Shown here: positions 1-9,770 of the stretch, piece by piece
Position numbering within the stretch: position 1 is the stretch's first letter
How the letters are laid out: each line of letters begins with the position of its first letter
Assembly: GCF_004339595.1 (NCBI RefSeq)
Contig: NZ_SMFU01000009.1
Span: forward strand, 434,001 to 498,000
Reading direction: 5' to 3'
Length of the DNA stretch: 64,000 bases
Source: Marinobacterium mangrovicola
Lineage (GTDB): Bacteria; Pseudomonadota; Gammaproteobacteria; Pseudomonadales; Balneatricaceae
The notes under the pieces: model-generated
Seen by the model: the letters and a program-made list of their open reading frames with translations, nothing else
Told to the model about the DNA's origin: nothing
The model's database searches: none
Translations under genes and position numbers: made by a program

Positions 1-54
1 CATTTTTAAATCAAGTCGAGCAGCACAGCCTCCCAACAACCAGCCATTCGTGGA

Positions 55-171
55 TTAACCCTGGCGCTGCTTGTGTCGGGGTTCCACTTTGCAGATCACG
101 CGCACGGAACCGTTGCGACGTACGATCTTGCAGTGACGGCAAATCTTTTTAACAGATGCGCGTACTTTCAT
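55..171 (-). CDS. rpmJ: 50S ribosomal protein L36
   Basis: L36 is the smallest large-subunit protein, 38 residues, and helps fold 23S rRNA near the factor-binding side. The frame runs from an ATG at 171 to a TAA at 55 and was found by translating the strand, since it is very short. Cys11, Cys14, Cys27 and His33 form the zinc ribbon, so this is the zinc-binding paralogue. It lies 17 bp behind secY as the last gene of the spc operon, as in E. coli. The 54 bases to its left lead toward the alpha operon outside the window and hold no gene I can call. Confidence 0.96.
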   Translation of the reverse strand: MKVRASVKKICRHCKIVRRNGSVRVICKVEPRHKQRQG

Positions 172-188
172 GATCCACCTCATTAGGC

Positions 189-1514
189 TTAGCGCAGGAG
201 ACCCGCGCCGCCTTTAAGATTCGATTTTTTCATCAGTGATTCGTACTGATGAGACATCAGGTGTGATTGCACCTGAGCCATAAAGTCCATCACCACAACA
301 ACCACGATCAGCAGAGACGTACCACCAAAATAGAAGGGTACGTTCCATGCCACGACCAGGAACTGCGGCATCAGTGACACGGCGGTGATATATAGCGCGC
401 CGAACAGAGTCAGGCGGCTCAACACCGTGTCGATATAACGTGCGGACTGTTCACCAGGACGGATCCCAGGGATAAAGGCACCTGATTTTTTCAGGTTATC
501 TGCCACGTCACGCGGATTGAAAACAATCGCGGTGTAGAAGTAGCAGAAGAATACGATCGCAATTGCGAACAGCAAGATGTACAACGGCTGTCCCGGCCCA
601 AGAGCCAGAGCCACATCCTGCAGCCAGCCCATGCCTTCACCCTGACCGAACCACTGCCCGACTGACGCCGGGAACAGCAGAATACTGGAAGCGAAGATCG
701 GCGGAATAACACCGGCCATGTTCACTTTCAGCGGCAGGTGGCTGGACTGTGCGGCGTACACACGGCGACCCTGCTGACGTTTCGCGTAGTTGATGGTAAT
801 GCGGCGTTGACCGCGTTCCATAAACACCACAAAGCCAACAGTAGCCACCGCCATCACAGCGATAGCCAGCAACGCGAGGATGTTCATATCACCCTGACGC
901 GCTGCTTCAAAGGACTGGCCGATTGCACTTGGCAACCCGGCCACAATACCTGCGAAGATCAGAATAGAGATACCGTTGCCGATCCCCTTTTCAGTGACCT
1001 GTTCACCAAGCCACATCAGGAAGACCGCGCCGGCCACCAGAGTTACAACCGCTACAAAATAGAAGCTGATACTGGCGCTGAACGCCACGCCCTGGTTCGC
1101 CAGACCCACCGCCATACCCAGCGACTGCACAGTGGCCAAAACCACCGTCGCGTAACGAGTATACTGGTTGATCTTGCGACGACCCGCCTCGCCCTCTTTC
1201 TTCAACTGTTCCAGCGTCGGACTCACAATCGTCATCAACTGCATAATAATAGATGCAGAGATGTACGGCATGATGCCCAGTGCGAGGATCGACATACGCT
1301 CCAACGCACCACCAGAGAACATATTGAACAGGCTCAGGATCGTCCCCTGATTCTGATCAAACAGCGCAGCGAGTCGGTCCGGGTTGATACCGGGAACCGG
1401 GATATGAGCCCCGATCCGGTATACGATAACCGCTATCAGAACGAAGCGAAGGCGCGCCCAAAGCTCACCAAGACCGCTCTGATTTCCCGCTGGTATTTGT
1501 CCTTTCTTAGCCAT
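189..1514 (-). CDS. secY: Preprotein translocase subunit SecY
   Basis: SecY forms the protein-conducting channel of the inner membrane with SecE (also in this window) and SecG, and works with SecA and the ribosome. The 441-residue product has the family's usual length and ten hydrophobic segments. The N-terminal part carries the conserved GAHIPVPG stretch near residue 35 that precedes the plug domain. A basic cytosolic loop rich in QRR/KRQQGRR occurs near residues 235-250, in the region that contacts ribosomes. Its ATG directly abuts the rplO stop codon (TAAATG), which suggests translational coupling. It belongs to the spc operon between rplO and rpmJ. Confidence 0.98.
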   Translation of the reverse strand: MAKKGQIPAGNQSGLGELWARLRFVLIAVIVYRIGAHIPVPGINPDRLAALFDQNQGTILSLFNMFSGGALERMSILALGIMPYISASIIMQLMTIVSPTLEQLKKEGEAGRRKINQYTRYATVVLATVQSLGMAVGLANQGVAFSASISFYFVAVVTLVAGAVFLMWLGEQVTEKGIGNGISILIFAGIVAGLPSAIGQSFEAARQGDMNILALLAIAVMAVATVGFVVFMERGQRRITINYAKRQQGRRVYAAQSSHLPLKVNMAGVIPPIFASSILLFPASVGQWFGQGEGMGWLQDVALALGPGQPLYILLFAIAIVFFCYFYTAIVFNPRDVADNLKKSGAFIPGIRPGEQSARYIDTVLSRLTLFGALYITAVSLMPQFLVVAWNVPFYFGGTSLLIVVVVVMDFMAQVQSHLMSHQYESLMKKSNLKGGAGLLR

Positions 1515-1949
1515 TTACGCCTCGACTTTACCGCCAGCAGCTTCGATCGCAGCCTGAGCACCTTTGGTCACTTTAAGACCTTTAACGGTGACTGCCTTTG
1601 TGATCTCACCAGACAGGATCACACGCGCAGATTTAATTTCCTGCCTGATGATGTCTGCCTGTTTCAGCGCGTCCAGATCAACCACTTCAACGCCAGCTGC
1701 AACCAGCTCGTTGAGGCGGATCTCAGCGACGTAACGCGCTTTACGGGAATTGAAACCAAATTTCGGCAGACGACGCTGAATCGGCATCTGACCGCCTTCA
1801 AAACCCGGGTTTACACTACCGCCTGAGCGGGATTTCAAACCCTTGTGGCCACGGCCACCAGTCTTACCCAGACCGGAGCCGATACCACGACCGACACGCT
1901 TGGGTGCCTGTTTGGAGCCGGCGCCCGGGCGCAGAGAGTTCAAACGCAT
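1515..1949 (-). CDS. rplO: 50S ribosomal protein L15
   Basis: L15 is a late-assembly large-subunit protein whose extended N-terminal arm threads into 23S rRNA. The 144-residue length is the bacterial norm. The N-terminus carries the expected MRLNSLRPG start, and a Gly/Arg-rich arm (residues about 8-50, with [18 protein letters not shown]) precedes the globular C-terminal domain ending in EAAGGKVEA. It sits 13 bp behind rpmD and directly abuts secY, the standard spc order rpmD-rplO-secY. Confidence 0.98.
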   Translation of the reverse strand: MRLNSLRPGAGSKQAPKRVGRGIGSGLGKTGGRGHKGLKSRSGGSVNPGFEGGQMPIQRRLPKFGFNSRKARYVAEIRLNELVAAGVEVVDLDALKQADIIRQEIKSARVILSGEITKAVTVKGLKVTKGAQAAIEAAGGKVEA

Positions 1950-1962
1950 TGGGTCACTCCTC

Positions 1963-2145
1963 TTACTCGCTAACTACCTGAACCATGTAGTTAACTTTGT
2001 TGATCATGCCACGTACTGCCGGAGTGTCTTCCACTTCCACAACGTGACCGATGCGACGCAGGCCCAGGCCCTGTACGCAAGCTTTGTGCTTGGGCAGGGT
2101 GCCGATCGGACTGCGTACCAGTGTTACCTTGATCTTGTCAGCCAT
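1963..2145 (-). CDS. rpmD: 50S ribosomal protein L30
   Basis: L30 is a small protein on the surface of the large subunit. The 60-residue product has the compact family fold, beginning with the conserved [10 protein letters not shown] strand and containing [23 protein letters not shown] in two pieces around residues 26-48. Only 3 bp separate it from the rpsE stop, so translation is probably coupled. Some bacteria lack L30; here it is present and intact, in the order rpsE-rpmD-rplO. Confidence 0.97.
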   Translation of the reverse strand: MADKIKVTLVRSPIGTLPKHKACVQGLGLRRIGHVVEVEDTPAVRGMINKVNYMVQVVSE

Positions 2146-2148
2146 GTC

Positions 2149-2652
2149 TTAGCTCCCCAGGATCTCGTCAACAGACTTGCCACGCTTGGCAGCAACGTCT
2201 TCCGGTGACTTCATGGAAGCCAGGCCTTTAACTGTCGCACGTACAACGTTTACCGGGTTGGTAGAGCCGTAGCACTTAGCCAGTACGTTGTGAACGCCAG
2301 CCAGTTCGAGAACTGAACGCATAGCGCCACCAGCGATGATACCGGTACCTTCAGAGGCCGGCTGCATGTAGACCTTGGCAGAGCCGTGGTTGGCTTTGAC
2401 CGGGTACTGCAGAGTGTGGCCGTTCAGGTTGACGCTAACCATGTTGCGACGAGCCTGTTCCATCGCTTTCTGGATAGCGACAGGCACTTCGCGCGCCTTG
2501 CCACGTCCGAAACCGACACGACCGTTGCCATCACCGACCACAGTCAGCGCGGTAAAACCGAAAATACGACCGCCTTTGACCACTTTGGCGACACGGTTTA
2601 CCTGAACAAGCTTCTCCTGCAGTTCACCGTCTTTCTGTTCGTGATTTGCCAT
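2149..2652 (-). CDS. rpsE: 30S ribosomal protein S5
   Basis: S5 lies at the mRNA entry channel with S3 and S4 and affects decoding accuracy; changes in its N-terminal loop give spectinomycin resistance in E. coli. The 167-residue product has the double-stranded RNA-binding-like N-terminal domain with [12 protein letters not shown] (residues about 18-29) and the C-terminal S5 fold with [14 protein letters not shown]. The VKGGR loop looks intact. It is 11 bp downstream of rplR in the spc operon. Confidence 0.98.
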   Translation of the reverse strand: MANHEQKDGELQEKLVQVNRVAKVVKGGRIFGFTALTVVGDGNGRVGFGRGKAREVPVAIQKAMEQARRNMVSVNLNGHTLQYPVKANHGSAKVYMQPASEGTGIIAGGAMRSVLELAGVHNVLAKCYGSTNPVNVVRATVKGLASMKSPEDVAAKRGKSVDEILGS

Positions 2653-2663
2653 ATTCGAAACCT

Positions 2664-3014
2664 TTAGAATTCCAGGCCGCCTTCGCGAGCAGCATCAGCG
2701 AGAGCCGCTACACGACCGTGGTATTTGAAACCTGAGCGGTCAAACGCGACCTGAGTAACACCTGCTTCCTTCGCACGGGATGCGATCAGGGCGCCGACTT
2801 TCTTAGCCGCTTCGATGTTACCGGTAAAACCTTCGCGCAGATCTTTCTCAACAGTAGAGGCGCTAGCGAGCACCTGGCTGCCGTCAGCAGCGATGACCTG
2901 AGCGTAGATGTGACGCGGGGTGCGGTTGACGCACAGACGTACAGCGCGCTGTTCACGCATATTTGCGCGAGCGCGGCGAGCACGACGGATACGAGCTTCT
3001 TTCTTAACGTTCAT
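2664..3014 (-). CDS. rplR: 50S ribosomal protein L18
   Basis: L18 binds 5S rRNA and, with L5, places it on the central protuberance. The 116-residue product begins with a basic unstructured tail ([17 protein letters not shown]) that contacts 5S rRNA, followed by the conserved [12 protein letters not shown] strand and a C-terminal [21 protein letters not shown] segment. It stands between rplF (9 bp upstream gap) and rpsE (11 bp downstream gap), the usual spc arrangement. Confidence 0.98.
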   Translation of the reverse strand: MNVKKEARIRRARRARANMREQRAVRLCVNRTPRHIYAQVIAADGSQVLASASTVEKDLREGFTGNIEAAKKVGALIASRAKEAGVTQVAFDRSGFKYHGRVAALADAAREGGLEF

Positions 3015-3023
3015 GACCCTGCC

Positions 3024-3557
3024 TTACTTCTTCTTAGCCTCTTTGCGGCGTACATATTCGTCGGCATAGCGAACACCCTTGCCTTTGTAAGGCTCAGGCG
3101 GACGGAAACCGCGAACTTCTGCAGCCACCTGACCAACAGACTGCTTATCAGCACCGCTGATAATCACTGTGGTCGGATTAGGAGTTTCCGCAGAAACACC
3201 TTCAGGCAGTTCGTAATCGATCGGGTGAGAGAAGCCCAGGGTCAGGTTCAGAACCTTGCCTTTGGCTGCAGCACGGTAACCCACGCCCTGCAGCGTCAGG
3301 GTTTTAGTAAAGCCTTCGCTTACACCGACCACCATGTTGTTAACCAGTGAGCGTACGGTGCCGGTCAGAGCCATAGAGGTCTTAGAGCCGTCGCGCGGCG
3401 CGAACGTCAGTTCGCCTTCAGCCTGCTCAACAGAGACAACCGGATGTACGTCCAGAACGAGCTGGCCATTTTTACCCTTAGCGGTAACAGCCTGGCCATC
3501 GATCTTGATTTCAACGCCTGACGGTACTGCTACGGGTTTCTTCGCAATTCGTGACAT
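3024..3557 (-). CDS. rplF: 50S ribosomal protein L6
   Basis: L6 sits near the sarcin-ricin loop and the base of the L7/L12 stalk, where translation factors dock. The 177-residue product shows two tandem L6 repeats; the C-terminal one carries the signature [19 protein letters not shown] before the basic end RRKEAKKK. It begins MSRIAKKPV as in most gammaproteobacteria. It is 11 bp behind rpsH and 9 bp ahead of rplR. Confidence 0.98.
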   Translation of the reverse strand: MSRIAKKPVAVPSGVEIKIDGQAVTAKGKNGQLVLDVHPVVSVEQAEGELTFAPRDGSKTSMALTGTVRSLVNNMVVGVSEGFTKTLTLQGVGYRAAAKGKVLNLTLGFSHPIDYELPEGVSAETPNPTTVIISGADKQSVGQVAAEVRGFRPPEPYKGKGVRYADEYVRRKEAKKK

Positions 3558-3568
3558 CGGAATACCTC

Positions 3569-3961
3569 TTAGAAGACCGTGCAGACAACTTCACCACCGA
3601 TTCCCGCTTCACGAGCGGCGCGATCGGTCATGACGCCTTTGCTGGTTGAGATAATTGCGACACCGAGACCATCAGCGACTTTCGGCAGCTCACCTGCGTT
3701 TTTGTACACACGCAGACTGGGGCGGCTAACACGCTTAATGCTTTCGATAACCGGCTTACCTTCGAAGTATTTCAGTTCGATGGTCAGCACCGGCTTAACA
3801 TCGCCTTCTACTGCGTAGTCAGCAATGTAACCTTCCTCTTTCAGAACCTGGGCAACAGCCAGCTTCTGCTTGGAGGACGGCAGGGACACAGCCTGTTTCT
3901 CAGCCATGTGTCCGTTACGGATACGGGTGAACATATCCGCGAGTGTGTCTTGCATACTCAT
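3569..3961 (-). CDS. rpsH: 30S ribosomal protein S8
   Basis: S8 is a primary binder of helix 21 of 16S rRNA and in E. coli also represses translation of the spc operon. The 130-residue product starts [17 protein letters not shown] and ends with the conserved [22 protein letters not shown] core, closing in VCTVF. An SD-like AGAGG lies about 11 bases before the ATG. The 92-bp gap to rpsN is long for this operon and contains a hairpin with a GTGA loop (3998-4019). Whether S8 represses here cannot be told from the sequence. Confidence 0.98.
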   Translation of the reverse strand: MSMQDTLADMFTRIRNGHMAEKQAVSLPSSKQKLAVAQVLKEEGYIADYAVEGDVKPVLTIELKYFEGKPVIESIKRVSRPSLRVYKNAGELPKVADGLGVAIISTSKGVMTDRAAREAGIGGEVVCTVF

Positions 3962-4053
3962 GCTTTTAACATCCTCTTAGTGCAGCGCGGCGCGGTAGCG
4001 AAGCCCTCACGGGTTTCGCCCAGACCGCCGTGCTTACCGTTAAGCGAGTGGAC

Positions 4054-4359
4054 TTACCAGCTCGCCTTCTTCAGGCCCGGGACATCGCCACGCATAGCAG
4101 CTTCGCGCAGTTTGTTACGGCACAGTCCGAACTTACGGTATACACCGTGCGGACGACCGGTCACCTGGCAACGACGCTGTTTGCGTACCGGGCTAGCATC
4201 ACGCGGCAGCTTCTGCAGCGCGATCTGTGCTTCCCAAACCTCATCTTCTGAGCTGTTCGGGCTAGCAACAATTGCTTTGAGCTGAGCGCGTTTAGCGGCG
4301 AATTTGTTCACCAGCTTCTCACGCTTGAGCTCACGATTGATCATAGAAACTTTAGCCAT
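4054..4359 (-). CDS. rpsN: 30S ribosomal protein S14 (zinc-independent form)
   Basis: S14 is a late-binding protein of the 30S head. The 101-residue length and the lack of paired CxxC motifs identify the longer, zinc-free form rather than the 61-residue zinc form. The conserved C-terminal block [20 protein letters not shown] is followed by GLKKASW at the end. It follows rplE by 15 bp and precedes rpsH by 92 bp. Confidence 0.98.
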   Translation of the reverse strand: MAKVSMINRELKREKLVNKFAAKRAQLKAIVASPNSSEDEVWEAQIALQKLPRDASPVRKQRRCQVTGRPHGVYRKFGLCRNKLREAAMRGDVPGLKKASW

Positions 4360-4374
4360 GGTTCAATCCCTGTC

Positions 4375-4914
4375 TTATTTCTTGAACGGGAACTGCAGCG
4401 CAGCCAGAAGAGCACGACCTTCGTCGTTGTTCTTCGCCGTAGTGGTAATAGTGATATCGAGACCACGCAGCTTATCGACTTTGTCGTAGTCGATTTCCGG
4501 GAAGATGATCTGCTCTTTCACACCCATGCTGTAGTTACCGCGGCCGTCGAACGACTTGGAGCTGAGACCACGGAAGTCGCGGATACGCGGAATGGAGATA
4601 TCGACCAGACGGTCGAGGAATTCCCACATACGCTCGCCGCGCAGAGTAACTTTGCAGCCAATCGGCCAGCCTTCACGTACCTTGAAGCCCGCGATGGATT
4701 TGCGTGCTTTGGTAACGATCGGCTTCTGACCAGCGATGGCGGTCATGTCAGCAACTGCGTTTTCGAGCTGCTTCTTGTCACCCAGGGCTTCACCAACACC
4801 CATGTTCAGGGTGATTTTGGTGATGCGGGGAACTGCCATCACGTTCGGGGAGCTCAGCTCTTCTTTCAGCTGGCCCTTAACTTCATTTTCGTAAAGCGCT
4901 TTCAGTCTGGACAT
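4375..4914 (-). CDS. rplE: 50S ribosomal protein L5
   Basis: L5 binds 5S rRNA on the central protuberance and touches the P-site tRNA. I start it at the ATG at 4914, giving 179 residues as in E. coli ([12 protein letters not shown]). A TTG three codons upstream is also open, but a GAGAGG Shine-Dalgarno sequence lies nine bases before the ATG and touches that TTG directly. Conserved blocks [11 protein letters not shown] (residues about 32-42) and [18 protein letters not shown] are present. In E. coli the S8 repressor site lies at this rplX-rplE junction. Confidence 0.97.
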   Translation of the reverse strand: MSRLKALYENEVKGQLKEELSSPNVMAVPRITKITLNMGVGEALGDKKQLENAVADMTAIAGQKPIVTKARKSIAGFKVREGWPIGCKVTLRGERMWEFLDRLVDISIPRIRDFRGLSSKSFDGRGNYSMGVKEQIIFPEIDYDKVDKLRGLDITITTTAKNNDEGRALLAALQFPFKK

Positions 4915-4929
4915 TTGCACCAACCTCTC

Positions 4930-5253
4930 TTACTTATCTCCGGCGACGAGCTCGCCGGTGGACTTGAAGAAACGTACCTTGGTGCCGTCTTCAAGCAGCT
5001 TGAAGCCTACACGATCACCCTTGCCGGTCTGAGCGTTGAAGATAGCAACGTTGGAGGTAGCGATAGCCGCTTCCTTCTCAACAATGCCACCCTGCTGCTG
5101 CAGCATCGGGTTCGGCTTCTGGTGTTTCTTAATCATGTTGATGCCAGACACGATCAGACGATCGTTTTCCAGGACGCGCATGACTTTGCCACGCTTGCCC
5201 TTGTCTTTTCCTGCGATCACGATGACTTCATCGTCGCGACGAATCTTACGCAT
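4930..5253 (-). CDS. rplX: 50S ribosomal protein L24
   Basis: L24 is an assembly initiator protein that binds the 5' end of 23S rRNA near the tunnel exit. The 107-residue product opens with a KOW motif (residues about 3-30, with [15 protein letters not shown]). It lies 100 bp behind rplN instead of the roughly ten bases seen in E. coli, and the intervening DNA holds two hairpins, one with a T-tract. It may therefore be transcribed less than rplN or depend on readthrough; I found no convincing new promoter ahead of it. Confidence 0.97.
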   Translation of the reverse strand: MRKIRRDDEVIVIAGKDKGKRGKVMRVLENDRLIVSGINMIKKHQKPNPMLQQQGGIVEKEAAIATSNVAIFNAQTGKGDRVGFKLLEDGTKVRFFKSTGELVAGDK

Positions 5254-5292
5254 TTAGATTTACCTTCGTTTCCTACTACCTTCCTCATGCTC

Positions 5293-5325
5293 AAAAACGC
5301 CAAGCCCTCTCGGGATTGGCGTTTT
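5293..5325 (-). terminator. Intrinsic-terminator-like hairpin between rplN and rplX
   Basis: On the minus strand the arms AAAACGCCAA and TTGGCGTTTT pair perfectly over ten bases. A short loop with its own CCC/GGG pairing closes the stem, and TTTTT follows. This is a textbook intrinsic terminator shape, yet it lies inside the spc operon. A second hairpin (CCCTGA/TCAGGG, 5334-5351) sits just upstream, right behind the rplN stop. It could act as an attenuator or as a processing/stability element. Confidence 0.75.
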
Positions 5326-5353
5326 CGCAAGAGCCCTGAATTAAATCAGGGTC

Positions 5354-5722
5354 TTAGAGCACTTCAGGCGCCAGGGAAATGATCTTCATGAACTTCTCAG
5401 AGCGAAGTTCACGCGTTACTGGGCCGAAGATACGAGTACCGATAGGTGCATCGTTGGTGTTCAACAGAACCGCAGAGTTAGTATCAAAGCGGATCAGTGA
5501 ACCGTCAGGACGACGAACACCTTTACGGGTACGCACTACGACAGCCTTAAGGACCTGGCCTTTCTTGACCTTACCGCGCGGAATCGCTTCTTTGACGGTG
5601 ACCTTGATGATGTCACCAACAGAAGCGTAACGACGGTGAGAACCACCCAGGACCTTAATACACTGCACACGCTTGGCGCCGCTGTTGTCAGCCACATCAA
5701 GCATCGTTTCAGTCTGAATCAT
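5354..5722 (-). CDS. rplN: 50S ribosomal protein L14
   Basis: L14 is a beta-barrel protein at the subunit interface and forms bridge B8. The 122-residue product has the standard start [17 protein letters not shown] and the conserved [20 protein letters not shown] block. It is the first gene of the spc operon; a promoter at 5800-5828 overlaps the end of rpsQ. Its roughly 70-base predicted leader holds a CGCCTGC/GCAGGCG hairpin (5750-5769). It is followed by two tandem hairpins, which is unusual. Confidence 0.98.
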   Translation of the reverse strand: MIQTETMLDVADNSGAKRVQCIKVLGGSHRRYASVGDIIKVTVKEAIPRGKVKKGQVLKAVVVRTRKGVRRPDGSLIRFDTNSAVLLNTNDAPIGTRIFGPVTRELRSEKFMKIISLAPEVL

Positions 5723-5799
5723 GGTCTACTCCACAAACTTTTTTCCCGTCGCCTGCCTCACAGCAGGCGAACCGGCAACTTGGAGCAGCAAGGCGCAAT

Positions 5800-5828
5800 A
5801 TATTACACCTTAGCTGCGCGCTCTTCAA
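5800..5828 (-). promoter_or_regulatory. Predicted spc operon promoter
   Basis: Minus-strand TTGAAG and TAATAT are separated by exactly 17 bases. The -10 box starts in the stop codon of rpsQ and the -35 box lies inside its coding end. E. coli also places its spc promoter between rpsQ and rplN. The predicted start near 5793 gives a leader of about 70 bases before rplN. Confidence 0.65.
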
Positions 5829-6066
5829 TGCGAACCAGAGACCAAGTTTTGGTCTTGGACAGCGGGCGAGATTCGGCGATGGTCACCAGATCACCCATCT
5901 GACACTCATTCTTCTCATCGTGAGCGTGCAGTTTGGTGGAGCGTTTGATGTACTTGCCGTAGATCGGGTGTTTCTCACGACGCTCGACCAGAACTGTGAT
6001 GGTCTTATCCATCTTGTCACTGACGACCTTGCCGGTCACAGTACGAGTACGTTTTTCAGCGCTCAT
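5803..6066 (-). CDS. rpsQ: 30S ribosomal protein S17
   Basis: S17 is a primary 16S rRNA binder of the 5' domain. The 87-residue OB-fold product carries the family block [19 protein letters not shown] in its first third and [17 protein letters not shown] toward the end. It overlaps rpmC by four bases (ATGA), a sign of coupling, and is the last gene of the S10 operon. The spc promoter is read within its 3' end. Confidence 0.98.
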   Translation of the reverse strand: MSAEKRTRTVTGKVVSDKMDKTITVLVERREKHPIYGKYIKRSTKLHAHDEKNECQMGDLVTIAESRPLSKTKTWSLVRIEERAAKV

Positions 6067-6260
6067 TTAGCCACCTGCTTTTCTGTGAGTACTGTCTTAA
6101 CGCGAGCGATGTCGCGACGAACCTGACCCAGCAGGTGAGTCTGTGCCAGCTGGCCAGTTGCCTTCTGCATACGCAGGTTGAACTGGTCCTTCAGAAGATC
6201 CAGCAGAGACTGCTGAAGCTCTTCTACGGACTTGTCACGCAGTTCTTGTGCTTTCATCAC
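6063..6260 (-). CDS. rpmC: 50S ribosomal protein L29
   Basis: L29 is a two-helix protein beside the peptide exit tunnel, next to L23, where trigger factor and SRP dock. The 65-residue product has the conserved [14 protein letters not shown] start and the basic core [16 protein letters not shown]. Four-base ATGA overlaps join it to both rplP and rpsQ, so the three are tightly coupled. Confidence 0.97.
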   Translation of the reverse strand: MMKAQELRDKSVEELQQSLLDLLKDQFNLRMQKATGQLAQTHLLGQVRRDIARVKTVLTEKQVAK

Positions 6261-6670
6261 ATCACCGTCCGCTTAACAAAGGTTGTCTGAACCGGCAGCT
6301 TGGCGGCCGCCAGGGCGAAGGCTTCCTGAGCCAGATCTTCCGGAACACCGCTCATTTCGAACAGTACTTTACCCGGCTGAATCTGAGCGACCCAGTACTC
6401 GACGTTACCCTTACCTTTACCCATACGAACTTCAAGCGGCTTGGTAGTGATCGGCTTGTCCGGGAAAATGCGGATCCAGATCTTACCACCACGCTTTACG
6501 TGACGAGTCATGGTACGACGGGCAGCTTCGATCTGACGCGCTGTAATACGACCGCGATCAGTCGCTTTCAGGGCGAATTCACCAAAGCTGACCTTGCTAC
6601 CGCGCTGCGCCAGACCACGGTTGCGGCCTTTGTGCATTTTGCGGAATTTGAGACGTTTCGGTTGCAGCAT
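6257..6670 (-). CDS. rplP: 50S ribosomal protein L16
   Basis: L16 contacts the A-site tRNA and is needed late in 50S assembly. The 137-residue product starts [19 protein letters not shown], with the conserved arginine region and [14 protein letters not shown] around residue 80. The Arg that YcfD-type oxygenases hydroxylate in E. coli lies in this second block; an Arg (EVRMGKGKG) is present. It overlaps rpmC by four bases and follows rpsC by 11 bp. Confidence 0.98.
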   Translation of the reverse strand: MLQPKRLKFRKMHKGRNRGLAQRGSKVSFGEFALKATDRGRITARQIEAARRTMTRHVKRGGKIWIRIFPDKPITTKPLEVRMGKGKGNVEYWVAQIQPGKVLFEMSGVPEDLAQEAFALAAAKLPVQTTFVKRTVM

Positions 6671-6681
6671 TGACGTCTACC

Positions 6682-7362
6682 TCACTTACCTTTCTTCGCA
6701 GGCGCTTTCTTCTCGGCACGAACCTGTTCCAGGCCACCGAGGATCTCGCCTTTGAAGATCCATACTTTCACGCCGATCACACCGTAAGTGGTGTGCGCTT
6801 CATAAGTGGCGTAGTCGATATCAGCACGCAGGGTGTGCAGGGGCACACGACCTTCGCGGTACCATTCGGTACGTGCGATTTCGGCACCACCGAGACGGCC
6901 ACCCAGCTGAATCTTGATACCTTTAGCGCCGATACGCATAGCGTTCTGAACCGCGCGCTTCATGGCACGACGGAACATTACGCGGCGCTCGAGCTGGCTG
7001 GCGACGCCCTGGGCGACCAGCTTGGCATCCAGATCCGGCTTGCGTACTTCTTCGATGTTGATGTGAACAGGCACACCCATCATCTCGGAAACAGCATTAC
7101 GCAGCTTCTCGACATCCTCACCCTTCTTACCGATAACGATACCCGGGCGGGCTGTATGGATAGTGATACGTGCGTTCTGAGCCGGACGCTCGATCTCGAT
7201 ACGGCTTACAGACGCGTTCTTCAGCTGTCCTTCCAGGTAGCTACGTACCTGAAGATCGTTCAGCAGTTTGTTGGCATAGTCGGCTTTGTCCGCGTACCAC
7301 ACAGAAGTGTGATCCTTGATGACACCAAGCCGAATACCGGTCGGGTTTACTTTCTGACCCAT
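6682..7362 (-). CDS. rpsC: 30S ribosomal protein S3
   Basis: S3 lines the mRNA entry tunnel and with S4 and S5 supports ribosomal helicase activity. The 226-residue product has an N-terminal KH domain with the [11 protein letters not shown] loop (residues about 78-88) and the C-terminal block [29 protein letters not shown] in two parts. It ends with a basic tail (KKAPAKKGK). It follows rplV by 25 bp. Confidence 0.98.
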   Translation of the reverse strand: MGQKVNPTGIRLGVIKDHTSVWYADKADYANKLLNDLQVRSYLEGQLKNASVSRIEIERPAQNARITIHTARPGIVIGKKGEDVEKLRNAVSEMMGVPVHINIEEVRKPDLDAKLVAQGVASQLERRVMFRRAMKRAVQNAMRIGAKGIKIQLGGRLGGAEIARTEWYREGRVPLHTLRADIDYATYEAHTTYGVIGVKVWIFKGEILGGLEQVRAEKKAPAKKGK

Positions 7363-7387
7363 ATCAAACTCTCCTGGCTTTCAGCGC

Positions 7388-7717
7388 TTAGTCAGCGACC
7401 TTGACGGTGATGTGTGAGGTACGCTTCAGGATGCGATCAGCGCGGCCTTTGGCACGCGGCATGATGCGCTTCATGGTCATACCTTCATCAACGAAGATTG
7501 CAGACACGCGCAGTTCGTCGACATCAGCGCCTTCGTTGTGCTCTGCGTTAGCAATTGCAGACTCCAGCACCTTCTTGACGAGATCAGCACCTTTCTTGTT
7601 GCTGAACGCCAGGATATTCAGAGCTTCGCCCACAGACTTACCACGGATCTGATCTGCGACCAGACGGGCCTTCTGGGCGGAGATGCGGGCGCCTTTATGC
7701 TTGGCGATAACTTCCAT
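7388..7717 (-). CDS. rplV: 50S ribosomal protein L22
   Basis: L22 lines the exit tunnel with its long beta-hairpin, the site of macrolide-resistance changes. Two consecutive ATGs are open; I choose the second (7717) because the AAGGGG Shine-Dalgarno is then six rather than three bases away and the product MEVIAKHKG aligns with the family start. The product has 109 residues. The hairpin tip [18 protein letters not shown] looks unaltered. Confidence 0.97.
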   Translation of the reverse strand: MEVIAKHKGARISAQKARLVADQIRGKSVGEALNILAFSNKKGADLVKKVLESAIANAEHNEGADVDELRVSAIFVDEGMTMKRIMPRAKGRADRILKRTSHITVKVAD

Positions 7718-7727
7718 CATCTACCCC

Positions 7728-8006
7728 TTACTTCTTCTTGGCCTTCTTGTCGGCTGCATGACCGCGGTATGTACGAGTAGCAGCGAACTCACCTAGTTTA
7801 TGACCGACCATGTCTTCGGTGATGAACACCGGGACATGCTGACGGCCGTTATGTACTGCAATCGTCAGCCCGACAAAGTTCGGGAAGACAGTAGAACGAC
7901 GTGACCAGGTCTTGATCGGACGACGCTCGTTAGCTTCGATTGCAGCTTCTACCTTTTTCAGCAGGTGAAGGTCGATAAACGGACCTTTCTTCAGTGAACG
8001 TGGCAC
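7728..8006 (-). CDS. rpsS: 30S ribosomal protein S19
   Basis: S19 is a 30S head protein that forms inter-subunit bridge B1a with S13. The 92-residue product starts [16 protein letters not shown] and includes the conserved [21 protein letters not shown] in two parts and [16 protein letters not shown]. It sits 12 bp behind rplB and 10 bp before rplV in the S10 operon. Confidence 0.98.
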   Translation of the reverse strand: MPRSLKKGPFIDLHLLKKVEAAIEANERRPIKTWSRRSTVFPNFVGLTIAVHNGRQHVPVFITEDMVGHKLGEFAATRTYRGHAADKKAKKK

Positions 8007-8018
8007 AGCTGATTCCTC

Positions 8019-8846
8019 TTATTTAGCCTGACGACGGCGTACGATCAGTTTATCGGTACGCTTGTTCTTGCGGGTTTTCTGACCCTTGGTCGGCACGCCC
8101 CACGGAGTAACCGGGTGACGACCACCAGAGGTACGACCCTCACCACCACCATGCGGGTGATCAACCGGGTTCATCGCAACACCGCGAACGGTCGGACGAA
8201 CACCACGCCAGCGCTTGGCACCGGCTTTACCCAGCTGACGCAGGCTGTGTTCAGAGTTGCTAACTTCACCCAGAGTCGCGCGGCACTCGGTCAGAACCTT
8301 GCGCATTTCGCCAGAACGCAGACGCAGAGTTGCGTAGGCGCCTTCGCGAGCGACCAGCTGAGCAGAGGCACCCGCAGAGCGAGCCAGCTGTGCACCTTTA
8401 CCAGGCTTCAGTTCGACACAATGCACGGTACTACCCAGCGGCACGTTGCGCAGGGGCATAGAGTTACCCGGCTTGATGTCGGCGATTTCACCAGACTGCA
8501 CGACAGCACCAGCTTTCAGGCCTTTGGGAGCGATGATGTAGCGACGCTCGCCATCAGCGTATTTCAGCAGAGCAATGTGCGCAGAACGGTTCGGATCGTA
8601 TTCCACGCGCTCGATTACAGCGGGGATACCATCCTTGTTACGACGGAAGTCGATAACGCGGTAGTGATGCTTGTGACCACCGCCAATGTGACGGGTAGTG
8701 ATCCGTCCATTGTTGTTACGACCACCGGACTTCGAGTTTTTTTCGACCAGAGCAGCGTGCGGCTTACCCTTGTACAGGTCAGCACTGCTTACCTTAACGA
8801 CGTGACGACGTCCGGCAGAGGTCGGCTTTGCTTTAACGATTGCCAT
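8019..8846 (-). CDS. rplB: 50S ribosomal protein L2
   Basis: L2 is one of the most conserved large-subunit proteins and is needed for subunit association and peptidyl transfer. The 275-residue product has the RNA-binding domain (residues about 60-200) and the C-terminal [14 protein letters not shown] segment, whose histidine lies near the peptidyl-transferase centre. It ends in the basic tail [10 protein letters not shown]. It follows rplW by 14 bp. Confidence 0.98.
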   Translation of the reverse strand: MAIVKAKPTSAGRRHVVKVSSADLYKGKPHAALVEKNSKSGGRNNNGRITTRHIGGGHKHHYRVIDFRRNKDGIPAVIERVEYDPNRSAHIALLKYADGERRYIIAPKGLKAGAVVQSGEIADIKPGNSMPLRNVPLGSTVHCVELKPGKGAQLARSAGASAQLVAREGAYATLRLRSGEMRKVLTECRATLGEVSNSEHSLRQLGKAGAKRWRGVRPTVRGVAMNPVDHPHGGGEGRTSGGRHPVTPWGVPTKGQKTRKNKRTDKLIVRRRQAK

Positions 8847-8860
8847 TATTCAAACCCCTC

Positions 8861-9157
8861 TTATTCGCCAGCCAGGAAATCGATCTCAGAACCGTCGGCC
8901 AGTCGAACGTACGCTTTGCGAACATCAGAGCGCTTACCCATGCCACGCTGAGTGCGCTTGGTTTTGCCCTTGATGTTCAGTACGTTGACGCCTTCAACTT
9001 TTACGTTGAACAGCTCTTCAACCGCTTTCTTGATTTCCGGCTTGGTCGCGTCTGAAGAAACGCGGAACACTACCTGCTGGGTACCCTCAGCGACGATAGT
9101 GGCCTTTTCAGAGATGTGCGGACCGAGCAGCACTTTATAGATGCGTTCCGGGTTCAT
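8861..9157 (-). CDS. rplW: 50S ribosomal protein L23
   Basis: L23 sits at the tunnel exit and is the docking site for trigger factor and SRP. The 98-residue product has the typical [17 protein letters not shown] core and the [17 protein letters not shown] loop. A four-base overlap joins it to rplD, so translation of the two is probably coupled. Confidence 0.98.
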   Translation of the reverse strand: MNPERIYKVLLGPHISEKATIVAEGTQQVVFRVSSDATKPEIKKAVEELFNVKVEGVNVLNIKGKTKRTQRGMGKRSDVRKAYVRLADGSEIDFLAGE

Positions 9158-9759
9158 GCGTACACCTCCTCGATCTTCTTGAGTGCCGGCACGGTGATCA
9201 GAACCTTTTCAAAACCAACCAGGCTAACCGGGTCGATACCAGCCGCATCACGAACGTCCACGTGCGGAACGTTACGGGCAGCCAGATACAGGTTCTGCTC
9301 TACGTCTTCAGTGATCAGCAGCGCGTTATCCAGCTCAAGCTCTTTCAGCTTGGCGATAAACGGCTTGGTCTTCGGAGCTTCAACAGCGAACTCTTCTACA
9401 ACAACGAGACGCTCTTGACGCACCAGCTCAGACAGGATGCAACGCATTGCAGCGCGGTACATCTTCTTGTTCACTTTCTGAGCGAAGTCGCGCGGCTGTG
9501 CAGCGAAAGTAACACCACCGGTGCGCCAGATCGGCGAACGGGTAGTACCCTGACGAGCACGACCGGTACCCTTCTGACGGAAGGGCTTCGCACCACCGCC
9601 GGAGACGGCAGAGCGGTTTTTCTGGGCTTTGGTACCCTGACGACCGGCTGCCATGTAAGCAGTCACGACCTGGTGTACCAGTGCCTCATTGAACTCTTTA
9701 CCAAAAGCCAGTTCGGATACTTCAACCGAACCGTTGGCTCCAGTCAGATTCAGATTCAT
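9154..9759 (-). CDS. rplD: 50S ribosomal protein L4
   Basis: L4 reaches into the exit tunnel; in E. coli it also represses its own S10 operon at a 5' leader. The 201-residue product contains the tunnel loop region with [21 protein letters not shown] (in two parts, residues about 55-78) and the conserved [10 protein letters not shown]. The short predicted leader of this S10 operon leaves little room for an E. coli-type L4 attenuator, so its regulatory role here is doubtful. Confidence 0.98.
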   Translation of the reverse strand: MNLNLTGANGSVEVSELAFGKEFNEALVHQVVTAYMAAGRQGTKAQKNRSAVSGGGAKPFRQKGTGRARQGTTRSPIWRTGGVTFAAQPRDFAQKVNKKMYRAAMRCILSELVRQERLVVVEEFAVEAPKTKPFIAKLKELELDNALLITEDVEQNLYLAARNVPHVDVRDAAGIDPVSLVGFEKVLITVPALKKIEEVYA

Positions 9760-9770
9760 GGAGACCTCCC

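Noticed and set aside
1..54. Start of rpsM at the left edge (CAT at 1-3)
   Set aside because: No ribosome site at a usable distance and no coding sequence inside the window to confirm it.
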